Below, piece by piece: positions 26,139 through 34,721 of a DNA stretch of 59,121 nt (position 1 is the first letter of the stretch; every line of letters starts with the position of its first letter). Source of the DNA: DATFRX01 sp035630615 (GTDB taxonomy: Bacteria; Actinomycetota; Actinomycetes; Propionibacteriales; Nocardioidaceae); NCBI GenBank assembly GCA_035630615.1, contig DASQKI010000073.1:1-59121 (forward strand), read 5' to 3'. The notes beneath the pieces were generated by a model. It saw nothing but the letters and a program-made list of their open reading frames with translations, did no database searches and was not told the origin of the DNA. Made by a program: the position numbers and the translations under genes.

Positions 26139-27839
26139 ATGGCCATCCATCCCCAGCGCCCCAGCGGCATGCCGACCCATCGCTACCGGCCGTTCGCCCC
26201 CATCGACATTCCCGACCGCACCTGGCCGTCCCGCACGATCACCGATGCGCCACGTTGGCTCTCCACGGACCTGCGGGACGGCAATCAGGCGCTGATCGAC
26301 CCGATGACACCGGCCCGCAAGCGGCGCATGTTCGAGCGGCTCGTCCGCATGGGCTACAAGGAGATCGAGGTCGGGTTTCCGGCCGCGAGCGAGAACGATT
26401 TCGCCTTCGTACGCGAGCTCGTCGAGTCCGACGCGGTGCCCGCCGACGTAACCATCTCGGTGCTGACCCAGGCGCGTGAGGACCTGATCGAGCGTACGGT
26501 GCAGTCGATCGTCGGCGCCCGCGACGCCAACGTCCATCTCTACAACGCGACCGCGCCGCTGTTTCGCCGCTTCGTGTTCGGCGTCAACCGCGACGAGTGC
26601 AAGTCGATCGCCGTCCAGGGCACCGAATGGGTCATGAAGTACGCCGACGAGCTGCTGACCGACACGGACTTCGGCTATCAGTACTCGCCGGAGATCTTCA
26701 CCGGCACCGAGCTCGACTTCGCCGTCGAGGTGTGCGAGGCGGTGTCCGATGCGTGGCAGCCCGGCCCGGGACGCGAGATCATCCTGAACCTGCCGGCCAC
26801 GGTCGAGATGTCGACGCCAAACGTCTACGCCGACCAGATCGAGTGGTTTTCCCGACAGCTGACCCGGCGCGAGCACTCCGTCGTGTCACTGCACCCGCAC
26901 AACGACCGCGGCTGCGCCATCGCCGCGACCGAGCTGGCCCTGATGGCCGGCGCCGACCGGGTCGAGGGCTGCCTGTTCGGCCACGGCGAGCGCACCGGCA
27001 ACGTCGACCTCGTGACCCTCGGCATGAACCTGTTCAGCCAGGGGATCGACCCGAGGATCGACTTCTCCGAGATCGACGAGATCCGGCGTACGGTCGAGTA
27101 CTGCACCGGGCTGCCCGTGCACCCGCGGCATCCGTACGCGGGCGATCTCGTCTACACCGCCTTCTCCGGCTCGCACCAGGACGCGATCAAGAAGGGCCTC
27201 GAGGCGCTCGAGCGCGAGGCAGCGGCCGCCGGCGTGCCCGTGTCGGAATACGCGTGGGAGGCGCCGTACCTGCCGATCGACCCGCACGACGTCGGCCGCA
27301 CGTACGAGGCCGTCATCCGGGTCAACAGCCAGTCGGGCAAGGGCGGCGTCGCCTACCTCATGAAGGCCGAGCACAACCTCGACCTGCCGCGTCGACTCCA
27401 GATCGAGTTCAGCCGGGTCGTCCAGCAGCACACGGACACCGAAGGCGGCGAGGTGGCGCCGGACGAGCTGTGGGCGTTCTTCCAGGGCGAGTACCTCGGT
27501 CGCGAGGCACCGCTGAAGCTCAACTCCGTGCACACCTCGTCGGCCGAAGGCGAGCGTGACGCGCTCACGGTCAATGTCTACGTCGACGGCGAGCGACACA
27601 CGCTGTCAGGCCAGGGCAATGGACCGATCGCGGCCTTCTGCGACGCGCTCGAGGGAGTCGGCCACCAGGTCCGCGTCCTCGACTACGCCGAACACGCCCT
27701 CTCCTCGGGCGGCGACGCGATGGCCGCGGCCTACGTCGAGTGCGAGATCGGCGGGCACGTGGTGTGGGGGGTCGGTCTTGACGCCAACATCGTGACGGCG
27801 TCGTTGAAGGCGGTCGTGTCGGCGGTCAACCGAAGCTGA
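26139..27839 (+). CDS. leuA: 2-isopropylmalate synthase
   Basis: A 566-residue enzyme for the first committed step of leucine synthesis (acetyl-CoA plus 2-oxoisovalerate). The HMGL-like TIM barrel has STDLRDGNQAL (metal-binding Asp) and LHPHNDRGCA (metal-binding His pair). The C-terminal LeuA allosteric domain includes the Ala/Ser-rich GNGPIAAFCDALE region. Length matches the long actinobacterial/yeast-like type 2 IPMS. ATG 26139 is chosen. It is preceded by a leucine leader peptide and hairpin, so attenuation by Leu-tRNA level is likely in addition to leucine feedback. Confidence 0.96.
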   Translation: MAIHPQRPSGMPTHRYRPFAPIDIPDRTWPSRTITDAPRWLSTDLRDGNQALIDPMTPARKRRMFERLVRMGYKEIEVGFPAASENDFAFVRELVESDAVPADVTISVLTQAREDLIERTVQSIVGARDANVHLYNATAPLFRRFVFGVNRDECKSIAVQGTEWVMKYADELLTDTDFGYQYSPEIFTGTELDFAVEVCEAVSDAWQPGPGREIILNLPATVEMSTPNVYADQIEWFSRQLTRREHSVVSLHPHNDRGCAIAATELALMAGADRVEGCLFGHGERTGNVDLVTLGMNLFSQGIDPRIDFSEIDEIRRTVEYCTGLPVHPRHPYAGDLVYTAFSGSHQDAIKKGLEALEREAAAAGVPVSEYAWEAPYLPIDPHDVGRTYEAVIRVNSQSGKGGVAYLMKAEHNLDLPRRLQIEFSRVVQQHTDTEGGEVAPDELWAFFQGEYLGREAPLKLNSVHTSSAEGERDALTVNVYVDGERHTLSGQGNGPIAAFCDALEGVGHQVRVLDYAEHALSSGGDAMAAAYVECEIGGHVVWGVGLDANIVTASLKAVVSAVNRS

Positions 27840-27854
27840 CCGCCGACACCCGCG

Positions 27855-28139
27855 TCAGGACTGGACGCCGAGGGCGAACTGCACGCCGCCCGATTGGTCG
27901 ACCTGAGCGTCGAGCACCTTGTCTTCGAGCACAACGGCGGCGGATTCCTCGACGAATACGCGGGCTCCGCCATTTTCGACGACCTTGTCGCCGGTCATGG
28001 GCGACTCGGCCGGTGCGACCGTCAGCGCGCTGGGGTCGGATTCTTGTGGACTGATGCGAAGACCGGCACCGTCGGTTTGGGTGCTCTGCTCGGTGATGGT
28101 CTTCACAACGTCGCAGGCGTTCTCGGTCAGGGTGAGCAC
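27855..28139 (-). CDS. HesB/IscA-like small protein without conserved cysteines
   Basis: A 94-residue protein with an A-type Fe-S carrier-like fold: MLTLTENACDVVKTI, AGLRISPQ, GGARVFVEESAAVVLEDKVLD and GVQFAL follow the HesB pattern. The three metal-binding cysteines of IscA are absent; only C9 remains, and it is not at a ligand position. It resembles the actinobacterial HesB-like proteins often labelled adhesin. Its function is unknown, and iron-sulfur carrier activity is unlikely. It converges on leuA with 15 bases between the stops. Confidence 0.75.
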   Translation of the reverse strand: MLTLTENACDVVKTITEQSTQTDGAGLRISPQESDPSALTVAPAESPMTGDKVVENGGARVFVEESAAVVLEDKVLDAQVDQSGGVQFALGVQS

Positions 28140-28343
28140 AAGTCTCTCCGTCCGATTGCTGGCATCTTCCTTTCCACCGTTGTGCCCAAGCGCGTTCGGG
28201 GCAAATCACCGGCGTGGCGTGTCGCGGATTCGGGGCGTCGTTGTTGGCCGGCGGCGTCGGCAACGTCCCACGTCACGCGGCATGTCGGCCGACCCGGATG
28301 CGAATCGGCCGTGCGTCCACTTGCTGAGACAATCCCGGTCGGC

Positions 28344-29540
28344 TCAGCGCCGTTCTCGGACCGAGGGGAGGACGGCCAGCGCGACGATCAGCCCGGCGCC
28401 GACGGCCAGGAGGGCATGCAGGATGCCGACGCGGTCGCCGAGGAAGCCCAGCAGCGGCGGGCCGGCGAGGAAGGCGGTGTAGCCGATCGTCGACACCACC
28501 GACATCCGAGCAGCGGCTCGGTCGGCGTCGTCAGCGGCCGCGCTCATGCCGACCGGGAAGCCGAGCGACACACCCACGCCCCAGATCGCCGCACCGAGGT
28601 ACGCCAAGGGCGTGGTGCCGAACACGACGAGCAGGCTGCCGACGCCGGCCAGCGTGAGGAGCACCCTCAGGACAGAAATCCGGCCGTACCTGTCGAGCAG
28701 GATGGTCCCGAACGCCCGGCCGAGCGTCATGAACACGAGGAACGTGGCGAAGCCGAGCACCCCCGCCCAGGGCGGCAGGTCGTAGCCCTCGACCATCGCG
28801 ACCGAAAGCCAATCGTTGGCGGTGCCCTCGGTAAACGCGGCGACCAGCACGAGGACGCCGACCAGGATCGTGCGCGACTCCCGCCAGGCCCAGAGCACGC
28901 CGGGGACGGCCGCCCCGTCTTCGGCCCCGGAGTCTTCCTCGAGTCGTCGTGGCAGGAACGCGGTTGTCGCCCACCACGACATCGCCGCGATGATCACGGT
29001 GGCTACGACGAGGTGCAGCCCGATCGGAACCTCGGCCCATGACAGGCCGGCGCCGACCAAGGCGCTGACCACGGTGCCTCCGCTGAAGGCGGCGTGGAAC
29101 CGTGGCATCAGACTGCGGCCAAGCAGGCGCTCGACGGCGGCACCCTCGAGGTTCATGCCGACGTCCCAGATGCCCATGCCGAGGCCCATGACGAACAGGC
29201 CGATGGCGACCGGCACGACGGAGTCGACGACGTCGATGCCGATCGCGATCGCGGCCGGGCCGACGAGGATCGCGCCGATACCAAGGCGAACGGCACCCGA
29301 CCCGCCGTACCAACTCGCGATCCAGCCGGACGACGGCAGCCCGATGACGGCACCGGCGGAGAGGGCGAGCAGCAGCAGCCCGAGCTGGCCGCTGGTGAGC
29401 CCGAGCTGCGCCTTGGTGTCGGGTATGCGGGAGGCCCAGGCCGCGAAGGCGCAGCCGTTGCCGGCGAAGACGACGTAGACCGCCGTGCGGGCTCGGGCAA
29501 GGCGGGCCTGGTCGAGGCGGCCGCTCGCGGTGGCGGTCAC
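28344..29540 (-). CDS. MFS transporter divergent from a LacI regulator
   Basis: A 398-residue MFS protein with about 12 helices; AFAAWASRIPDTKAQLGL in the first loop is typical of the FucP/YbjJ-like actinobacterial MFS group. GTG 29538-29540 is preceded by GGGAGA. It is transcribed away from the lacI-type gene, and two tandem palindromes occupy the space between, so it is probably the target of that regulator. Substrate is unknown, though LacI partners usually sense sugars or related compounds. Confidence 0.86.
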   Translation of the reverse strand: MTATASGRLDQARLARARTAVYVVFAGNGCAFAAWASRIPDTKAQLGLTSGQLGLLLLALSAGAVIGLPSSGWIASWYGGSGAVRLGIGAILVGPAAIAIGIDVVDSVVPVAIGLFVMGLGMGIWDVGMNLEGAAVERLLGRSLMPRFHAAFSGGTVVSALVGAGLSWAEVPIGLHLVVATVIIAAMSWWATTAFLPRRLEEDSGAEDGAAVPGVLWAWRESRTILVGVLVLVAAFTEGTANDWLSVAMVEGYDLPPWAGVLGFATFLVFMTLGRAFGTILLDRYGRISVLRVLLTLAGVGSLLVVFGTTPLAYLGAAIWGVGVSLGFPVGMSAAADDADRAAARMSVVSTIGYTAFLAGPPLLGFLGDRVGILHALLAVGAGLIVALAVLPSVRERR

Positions 29541-29559
29541 GGGGTCTCCCTCGAGGATG

Positions 29560-29588
29560 TCGAATCGATTCGAGTCGAATCGATTCGA
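29560..29588. promoter_or_regulatory. Two tandem 14-bp palindromes, likely LacI-type operators
   Basis: TCGAATCGATTCGA occurs twice, at 29560-29573 and 29575-29588, one base apart. Each is a perfect palindrome with a central CG, the layout of LacI-family operators. The second ends one base before the putative lacI -10 box, and the MFS start is 20 bases to the other side, so binding should repress both genes. Confidence 0.8.
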
Positions 29589-29594
29589 TACTAT
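29589..29594 (+). promoter_or_regulatory. Putative -10 box for leaderless lacI-type gene
   Basis: TACTAT is followed by six bases and then the ATG at 29601, with no ribosome site. It abuts the second operator palindrome directly. Confidence 0.55.
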
Positions 29595-29600
29595 CGGCTC

Positions 29601-30692
29601 ATGGTCCGAGGGCAAGCCGATTTTGCGTCCCGGCCCACGATCCGGGACGTCGCCGAACGTGCCGGCGTTGCGCCGTCCACCGCGTCCCTGGTGTTCAGCG
29701 GTCGTGGACCGGTCGCCGACGCCACCGCGCAGCGGGTCCGGGCGGCGGCGTCCGAGCTCGGGTACGCCGGGCCGGACCCCCGAGCGGCGTCGCTCCGCAG
29801 CGGACGGGCGGGGGCCGTCGGTGTGCTCGTCGAGGGGCGGCTGCTCCAGGCGTTTCGTGACCCGTACGCGGTCATCGTGCTCGACGGGCTCGCGCAGGAG
29901 TTGGACGCGATACCCACCGGGATGCTGCTCGTGGCCCAGCCCTTCGACGAGCCGGAGCGGGCGATGGAGGTCGTGACCGGCCTCGCGATCGACGCGTTCG
30001 TGTTCTCGATGTGCGGTCCGGCCGAGACTCCGGTGGTAGACCACCTCGCGACCCGCGGGATCCCGATGCTCGGCACCGGGGCTCCGTCCGACGACCGGGT
30101 GCATCAGGTGCTGATCGACGAGGCCGGCGCGCAGGGTGAGATCGTGCACCATCTGCGCGATCTGGGTCACCGCCGCATCGGGCACGTGACGATGCCCATG
30201 CGACCGGTCACGCCCGGTGGGAAGCTGCGGCCGGCCGATCTCGAGCGGGCGGAGTACGTCGACTCCCGAGAACGGGCTCGCGGCTTCCTGGCGACGGCCG
30301 GCCGTCGGTCTCCGATGGTCGAGGCGGCGACGGCCGACGTCGAGGGCGGCATCGCCGCCGCGCGAGTCCTCCTCGACCGTTCCGCCGACACCCGGCCGAC
30401 CGCTGTCGCGGCACAAAGTGACCTGCTCGCGGCCGGTGTCATCCAGGTCGCCGGAGAGCTCGGCCTCCGAGTCCCGGATGATCTCAGCGTGACCGGCTTT
30501 GACGGCGTGAGCCTGCCCTGGCTCGCGACGCCACTCACGACGATCGACCAGCACGGCGAGCAGAAGGGCCGGGCGCTCGGCCGGCTCGTCGCGCGACTCA
30601 TCGGCGGCGACGGTGGCGGCGAGGTCGAGAACGTGACCATCCCCACCGACCTTCGCGTCGGCGGGACGACCGGGCCGCCACCGAGGCCTTGA
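29601..30692 (+). CDS. LacI family transcriptional regulator
   Basis: A 363-residue regulator. The DNA-binding headpiece TIRDVAERAGVAPSTASLVFSG with its hinge RVRAAASELGY is at about residues 12-55, followed by a periplasmic-binding-protein-like ligand domain ending in DDLSVTGFDGVSLPWLATPL. It probably controls itself and the divergent MFS gene through two palindromes between them. The cupin and FAD hydroxylase genes downstream may belong to the same catabolic locus. The start codon is probably leaderless. Confidence 0.93.
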   Translation: MVRGQADFASRPTIRDVAERAGVAPSTASLVFSGRGPVADATAQRVRAAASELGYAGPDPRAASLRSGRAGAVGVLVEGRLLQAFRDPYAVIVLDGLAQELDAIPTGMLLVAQPFDEPERAMEVVTGLAIDAFVFSMCGPAETPVVDHLATRGIPMLGTGAPSDDRVHQVLIDEAGAQGEIVHHLRDLGHRRIGHVTMPMRPVTPGGKLRPADLERAEYVDSRERARGFLATAGRRSPMVEAATADVEGGIAAARVLLDRSADTRPTAVAAQSDLLAAGVIQVAGELGLRVPDDLSVTGFDGVSLPWLATPLTTIDQHGEQKGRALGRLVARLIGGDGGGEVENVTIPTDLRVGGTTGPPPRP

Positions 30693-30745
30693 CCGGCCCA
30701 GTGCGGTGGCTCGCTCTTCCAGGCAGAGCGGGCCGCCGCGTACCG

Positions 30746-30762
30746 TAGAATATGCATCATAT
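30746..30762. promoter_or_regulatory. AT-rich promoter/operator candidate before the cupin gene
   Basis: In an otherwise GC-rich region, TAGAAT (30746-30751, possible -10) runs into ATATG-CAT-CATAT (30750-30762), an inverted repeat. The overlap suggests a repressor site on the cupin promoter. Which regulator binds is unknown; the sequence differs from the LacI-type palindromes nearby. Confidence 0.4.
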
Positions 30763-30800
30763 AGAAAAAGTCGTCGCCGTAGGAAGAGAGGGCGCCCGTC

Positions 30801-31238
30801 ATGGCCGATCCCACCGTCCGGATCGTCACACCCGACCTGCGCTCGACCGACACGCCGCAGACCCCGGGGCTGCTTCGCGAGGTCGCGTTCGACGGGCGCA
30901 ACCCCGATGCCCGTCACCTCAGCGGCTTCCTGAGCACGGTCGAGCCAGGTGCCGCGACCGGCGCGCATCACCACGGCGACCAGGAGACGATCCTCTACGT
31001 CCTGTCGGGCACGGCGCGCTTTCGCTGGGGCGATCGACTCGAAAACGTCGCCGAGGCCGGAGTCGGCAGCTTTGTCTTCATCCCGGCCGAGATCATCCAC
31101 CAGGAGATCAACCCGTCCGGCGACGAGGCGACCTCGTGGGTGGTCGTCCGGTCCGACCCCGACCCGATCGTCGTGAACCTGCCTGAGTTGGACCATCTCG
31201 CGGAGCCGGCACGGCGCGACACGGTGGCGGCCGAGTGA
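30801..31238 (+). CDS. Cupin-domain protein
   Basis: A 145-residue single-domain cupin. Motif 1 is GAHHHGDQETILYVLSG, with metal-binding histidines and Glu. Motif 2 is SFVFIPAEIIHQEIN, with the fourth ligand His. Such small cupins are dioxygenases, isomerases or sensory proteins; this one cannot be assigned. It has its own AT-rich promoter region, and the FAD hydroxylase gene starts 22 bases after its stop, so the two probably form a catabolic operon. Confidence 0.85.
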   Translation: MADPTVRIVTPDLRSTDTPQTPGLLREVAFDGRNPDARHLSGFLSTVEPGAATGAHHHGDQETILYVLSGTARFRWGDRLENVAEAGVGSFVFIPAEIIHQEINPSGDEATSWVVVRSDPDPIVVNLPELDHLAEPARRDTVAAE

Positions 31239-31260
31239 CGGCGACGTCGCCGACCTCGCA

Positions 31261-32448
31261 ATGACCGATGTCGGCCTCCGGGTAGCCGTCAGCGGCGGCT
31301 CTCTCGGCGGGCTGACGGTCGGGTTGCTGTTGAGCGACGCCGGCTTCGACGTTGACGTCTACGAGCGGTCGCGGACCAAGCTGCATAGCCGGGGCGCCGG
31401 CATCGTGCTGCACGACCTGACGGTGCGCTACCTCCTCGAGCACGAGCTGCTCGATCTCGACGACGTGAGCGTCCCGGCAACGTGGTGGTGTTACGTGGAC
31501 AGCGCGGGGGAGGTCATCCATCGGGAGCGGTGTCGGCACCGATTCACGTCCTGGAACACCCTCTACCACGCGCTCCACGACCACATCCGGCCGCAGCGAT
31601 ATCACCTGGGTCGGGAGGTGACCGGATTCGCGCAGGACGACGGCGCGGTCCGGGTCGGCTTCGCCGACGGCAGCGAGACGAACTGCGATCTGCTGGTCTG
31701 CGCCGACGGTGCCGCGTCGTCGGCGCGGGCCAGCCTGCTCCCCGATGCCGTCGCTCGGTATGCCGGCTACACGGGTTGGCGCGGCACGGCCGAGGAGTCC
31801 GACCTACGCCCGGCGACCCTCGAACAGCTGGCCGACACCATCACGTACCACGTCATGCCGGGGAGCCACATCCTGACCTACCCGATCCCGGGTCCCGAGG
31901 GACAGCGCGAGATCGGGCACCGCCTGATGAACTTCGTCTGGTATCGCAACGTCGCCGACGGCCCCGACCTCGAAGGCTTGATGACCGACCGGGAGGGGAT
32001 CTACCGTCCGTTCTCGGTGCCGCCAGGGATGCTCCGTGACCGTTACGTCGATGATCTGCGTGCGGCGGCCCAGGTGCTCCCGCCGGCGCTGGCCGATGTC
32101 GTGCGCACGACGGCCGAGCCGTTCGTCCAGGGCATCTTCGACGTCGCCGTCGACCGGATGGCCTTCGGGCGGGTGTGCCTGCTGGGCGACGCCGCCTTCT
32201 GCGCCCGACCGCACGCCGCCGCCGGCACCGCCAAGGCAGCGGCCGACGCCTGGGCCCTGGCGGCGGCGATGCGGGAGCATCCGGACGACCCGGTCGCCGC
32301 GCTGCGGGCCTGGGCGCCGAGGCAGCTCGAAGTGGGCCGCAACCTCGTCGGGCGAAGCCGCGAGATGGGTGAGCGCAGCCAGTTCCGATGCACCTGGGAG
32401 CCGGGCGATCCGTCGCTGGCGTTCGGGTTGTACGGTCCGGGCGACTGA
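31261..32448 (+). CDS. FAD-dependent aromatic hydroxylase, 2,6-dihydroxypyridine-hydroxylase-like
   Basis: A 395-residue class A flavoprotein monooxygenase. The dinucleotide-binding SGGSLGGLTVGLLLSDAG is at residues 11-28, the middle DG-type motif is LLVCADGAASSAR, and FAD-ribityl binding is in CLLGDAAFCARPHAAAG. The RPH-x-AAG-x-x-KAAADA pattern is characteristic of the 2,6-dihydroxypyridine 3-monooxygenase branch from nicotine-degrading Arthrobacter. The true substrate is unknown, but an N-heterocycle or phenol is likely. The neighbouring cupin could be a ring-modifying partner. Confidence 0.85.
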   Translation: MTDVGLRVAVSGGSLGGLTVGLLLSDAGFDVDVYERSRTKLHSRGAGIVLHDLTVRYLLEHELLDLDDVSVPATWWCYVDSAGEVIHRERCRHRFTSWNTLYHALHDHIRPQRYHLGREVTGFAQDDGAVRVGFADGSETNCDLLVCADGAASSARASLLPDAVARYAGYTGWRGTAEESDLRPATLEQLADTITYHVMPGSHILTYPIPGPEGQREIGHRLMNFVWYRNVADGPDLEGLMTDREGIYRPFSVPPGMLRDRYVDDLRAAAQVLPPALADVVRTTAEPFVQGIFDVAVDRMAFGRVCLLGDAAFCARPHAAAGTAKAAADAWALAAAMREHPDDPVAALRAWAPRQLEVGRNLVGRSREMGERSQFRCTWEPGDPSLAFGLYGPGD

Positions 32449-32466
32449 GCCTCCGACATGCGGTCG

Positions 32467-33789
32467 TCAGTCGCGGCCCAGGATGAGGTCGATCAGCTGG
32501 CCGAGCTCGGGGGGAACGTCCTGCTCGTTGAGTCGGACCTCGCGGCCGGCGGTACGAACGAGGTAGACGAACCGATCGGGCTGGGGTGGGGTCTTCGAGA
32601 GCCGGTCGAAGTTGACCCGACGCAGCAGGGCGGCGGCCTCCGCGCCGGCCGGATCCGAGGCGAGGTTGATCTCCCGTTCGGTGATGAGGCCGGCGAATCC
32701 GCCGCTGCGACGCACGTAGACCACGCCGCCGGCATCCGACGGGCGATCGGGATCCGGCGCGAGGACACCCACCTCGGCCCACGCGGAGCGGACCGCGCCG
32801 CATTCGGCCGAGTCGTCGCCGTAGAGCCGGCCGGCCGCCTCCAGGGTGGCGTCGGCGAACCCAACGAAGTCGGTCTTCCTGCCGACGTGACCGCCGACCA
32901 ACGCCGCCCACCAGATCGCGCCGGCGCCTTCCCAGCTGCGACCGCCGAGACTCGTCGCCGCGAGACAGAACGCCCGGTTGGGGATGCCCGAGTTGATGTG
33001 CACGCCACCACCGTCGTCGGTCGTATCGACGTAGCGTCGCATCGACGCGACCTGGGGGTCCTTGCCGAGTCGCGGGTCGTCGTAGGCGGTGCCGGGCTCC
33101 TTCATCGACCGCAGTGCCCGCCCCTGCACACCGGGGAGGAAGACGCCCTCGCCGACCAGCCAATCGGCCTCGTCAACCGTCTGGCCCAGCACCCTCTGCT
33201 TGACCATCGCGCCGAACACGTCGGAGATGCTCTCGTTGAGCGAGCCGGGTTGGCCTTCGTACGCGAGCGCCGCGGTGTATTGCGTGATGCCGTGCGCATA
33301 CTCGTGTGCGAGCACGTCGATCGGTCGGGTGAATCGGCCGAAGACGACGCCGTCGCCGTCGCCGAACACCAACTGCCGGCCGTCCCAGAAGGCGTTGGCG
33401 TAGCCGTCGCCATGGTGCGCCGTCGCCGTCACGGGCGTGCCCTGGCCGTCGACCGCAGGGTACGAGAAGACGTCGGCGAGCAGGTCCCACGTCGCGGCGA
33501 GCCCGTCGTACAGCTCGTCCACCGCGTCGTCACCGCTGGCGTCGTCGCCGTCGGCGCGTACCTCTGATCCGGGCTGCTTTGTCGTGTGACCGGCGCTGTA
33601 GACGGTCCATCGAGCCTCGACCGGGGGCGCCGGGATGCCGTCGGCCCCCGAGGCGGTCCGGCGCCGGCGCTCCCGGATTGCGTCATCGATGGCGCGGGTC
33701 GTCCGTCCGGCCCGACCGATTGGGTCGTCGTCAGGCAGCTGGCTGAGCCGGCTGATCAGGTACGGAGGGACGAAGCTGCATCTGGCCAC
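32467..33789 (-). CDS. M4 metalloprotease (protealysin-like) fused to an emfourin inhibitor domain
   Basis: A 440-residue protein. The N-terminus MARCSFVPPYLISRLSQLPD is the short protealysin-type propeptide, and there is no signal peptide. The catalytic domain has HEYAH at residues 162-166 (zinc ligands H162 and H166, E163 base), NESISD with zinc ligand E186, and H264 in GVHINSG. From about residue 355 a second domain, YVRRSGGFAGLITE to FVYLVRTAGREVRLNEQ, matches emfourin, the inhibitor normally encoded as a separate gene beside protealysin. The enzyme may therefore carry its own inhibitor. GTG start with GGAGG upstream. Confidence 0.88.
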   Translation of the reverse strand: MARCSFVPPYLISRLSQLPDDDPIGRAGRTTRAIDDAIRERRRRTASGADGIPAPPVEARWTVYSAGHTTKQPGSEVRADGDDASGDDAVDELYDGLAATWDLLADVFSYPAVDGQGTPVTATAHHGDGYANAFWDGRQLVFGDGDGVVFGRFTRPIDVLAHEYAHGITQYTAALAYEGQPGSLNESISDVFGAMVKQRVLGQTVDEADWLVGEGVFLPGVQGRALRSMKEPGTAYDDPRLGKDPQVASMRRYVDTTDDGGGVHINSGIPNRAFCLAATSLGGRSWEGAGAIWWAALVGGHVGRKTDFVGFADATLEAAGRLYGDDSAECGAVRSAWAEVGVLAPDPDRPSDAGGVVYVRRSGGFAGLITEREINLASDPAGAEAAALLRRVNFDRLSKTPPQPDRFVYLVRTAGREVRLNEQDVPPELGQLIDLILGRD

Positions 33790-33834
33790 CCTCCGTTCCT
33801 ACCAGGCCCGCCGATTGGCCCGTCGCCGCCCGCC

Positions 33835-33872
33835 GGTAGGTCACTTGTCGTGCAACGGTAGGTCACTCGTGG
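33835..33872. repeat. Two 22-bp-spaced repeats upstream of the M4 protease (family F, left pair)
   Basis: GGTAGGTCACTTGTCG (33835-33850) and GGTAGGTCACTCGTGG (33857-33872) start 22 bases apart. Read on the protease strand they become CGACAAGTGACCTACC and CCACGAGTGACCTACC. They lie 46-83 bases upstream of the protease start, and the outer unit overlaps the end of the GNAT gene. A matching pair lies at 34679-34721. Confidence 0.7.
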
Positions 33873-34666
33873 CCCGACACGATGCACGCCGTACCGACGC
33901 GGACGAAGCCGACACCCTCGTAGATGCGGGCGACTGACTCCGACGCCGCCGACAGGAAGACCGTCGTCGCGCCACCTGCCATGGCGTCTCGCGTCAGCGC
34001 CGCCGTCAGCGCCGCGCCGACACCTCGCCGCCGCCACGACGGAAGGACGGCGATGCCGGTGAGCTCGGTGACGCCATCGCGCGGCGAGTGACTGCCGCCG
34101 CCGACCGCGTGACCGTCGTCGTCGAAGGCGCCGGCGATCCGCAGCAGTCCGGCCTCGGCTCGGGCTGCGATCGCGTCGGCCACCCGCTCGAGCCGCAGCT
34201 TGTCGCGGTTGCTGAATCCGGCGTCGACGGCCGATCGGGCGGTCGCGAACCCGGGGTCGGTCGGATCGAGCATCCGTACGGTCACGTCGTCAACGACGGG
34301 CGGCGACAGGGCCTCCTCGAGTACGAGCAGGGCACACTCTTCGACGGAGAGCCCGACACTCTTCGCGGCCGCCAGCAGCGACGGCGTCGTCTGGTGAACC
34401 CACTCGAGGCTTCGGGGCACGTCGAGCTCGCGCTGTCGAGCGAGTACGGCCAGCACGTCGGACGCGGTGTACGTCGCGTCCGAGCCGAGTCGAGGTCGCG
34501 CGTAGTAGGGCCACCCCTCGCGGGCGACGAAGAGCGTGAACGGCCCGACCGACTCGGCGTCCGCGGCGGCACGAGGAACGGTGTCGTAGTAGCGCTCGAG
34601 GGCCTGAAGCAGGCAGTCATCGGTCACGAGACGGAATGCTTCCACGCCCGGGTGCCGGCGCACCAT
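33863..34666 (-). CDS. GNAT family N-acetyltransferase
   Basis: A 267-residue protein with a C-terminal GNAT domain. The acetyl-CoA pyrophosphate-binding loop is VLPSWRRRGVGAAL, and EGVGFVRVG closes the fold. The N-terminal half (about residues 1-120) is an additional domain of the kind found in actinobacterial two-part GNATs. The acceptor substrate is unknown. ATG 34664-34666 is chosen; an upstream GTG at 34678 is possible. It is bracketed by oppositely oriented pairs of the family F repeat and diverges from the penicillin acylase gene. Confidence 0.83.
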   Translation of the reverse strand: MVRRHPGVEAFRLVTDDCLLQALERYYDTVPRAAADAESVGPFTLFVAREGWPYYARPRLGSDATYTASDVLAVLARQRELDVPRSLEWVHQTTPSLLAAAKSVGLSVEECALLVLEEALSPPVVDDVTVRMLDPTDPGFATARSAVDAGFSNRDKLRLERVADAIAARAEAGLLRIAGAFDDDGHAVGGGSHSPRDGVTELTGIAVLPSWRRRGVGAALTAALTRDAMAGGATTVFLSAASESVARIYEGVGFVRVGTACIVSGHE

Positions 34667-34678
34667 CGAATCGAGCGT

Positions 34679-34721
34679 CACGAGTGGCCTACGGTCGGGC
34701 CACGAGTGACCTATGGTCGGG
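34679..34721. repeat. Two 22-bp-spaced repeats at the penicillin acylase start (family F, right pair)
   Basis: CACGAGTGGCCTACGGTCGGG (34679-34699) and CACGAGTGACCTATGGTCGG (34701-34720) are 22 bases apart. They point toward the acylase just as the left pair points toward the M4 protease. The second unit contains the acylase ATG at 34713. They also lie directly upstream of the divergent GNAT gene. Confidence 0.7.

Noticed and set aside
28344..31196. Apparent 950-residue fusion reading from the cupin region into the MFS protein
   Set aside because: The upper two thirds are antisense to the lacI-type and cupin genes. The MFS protein starts at GTG 29540 with a ribosome site, and operators separate it from the regulator.
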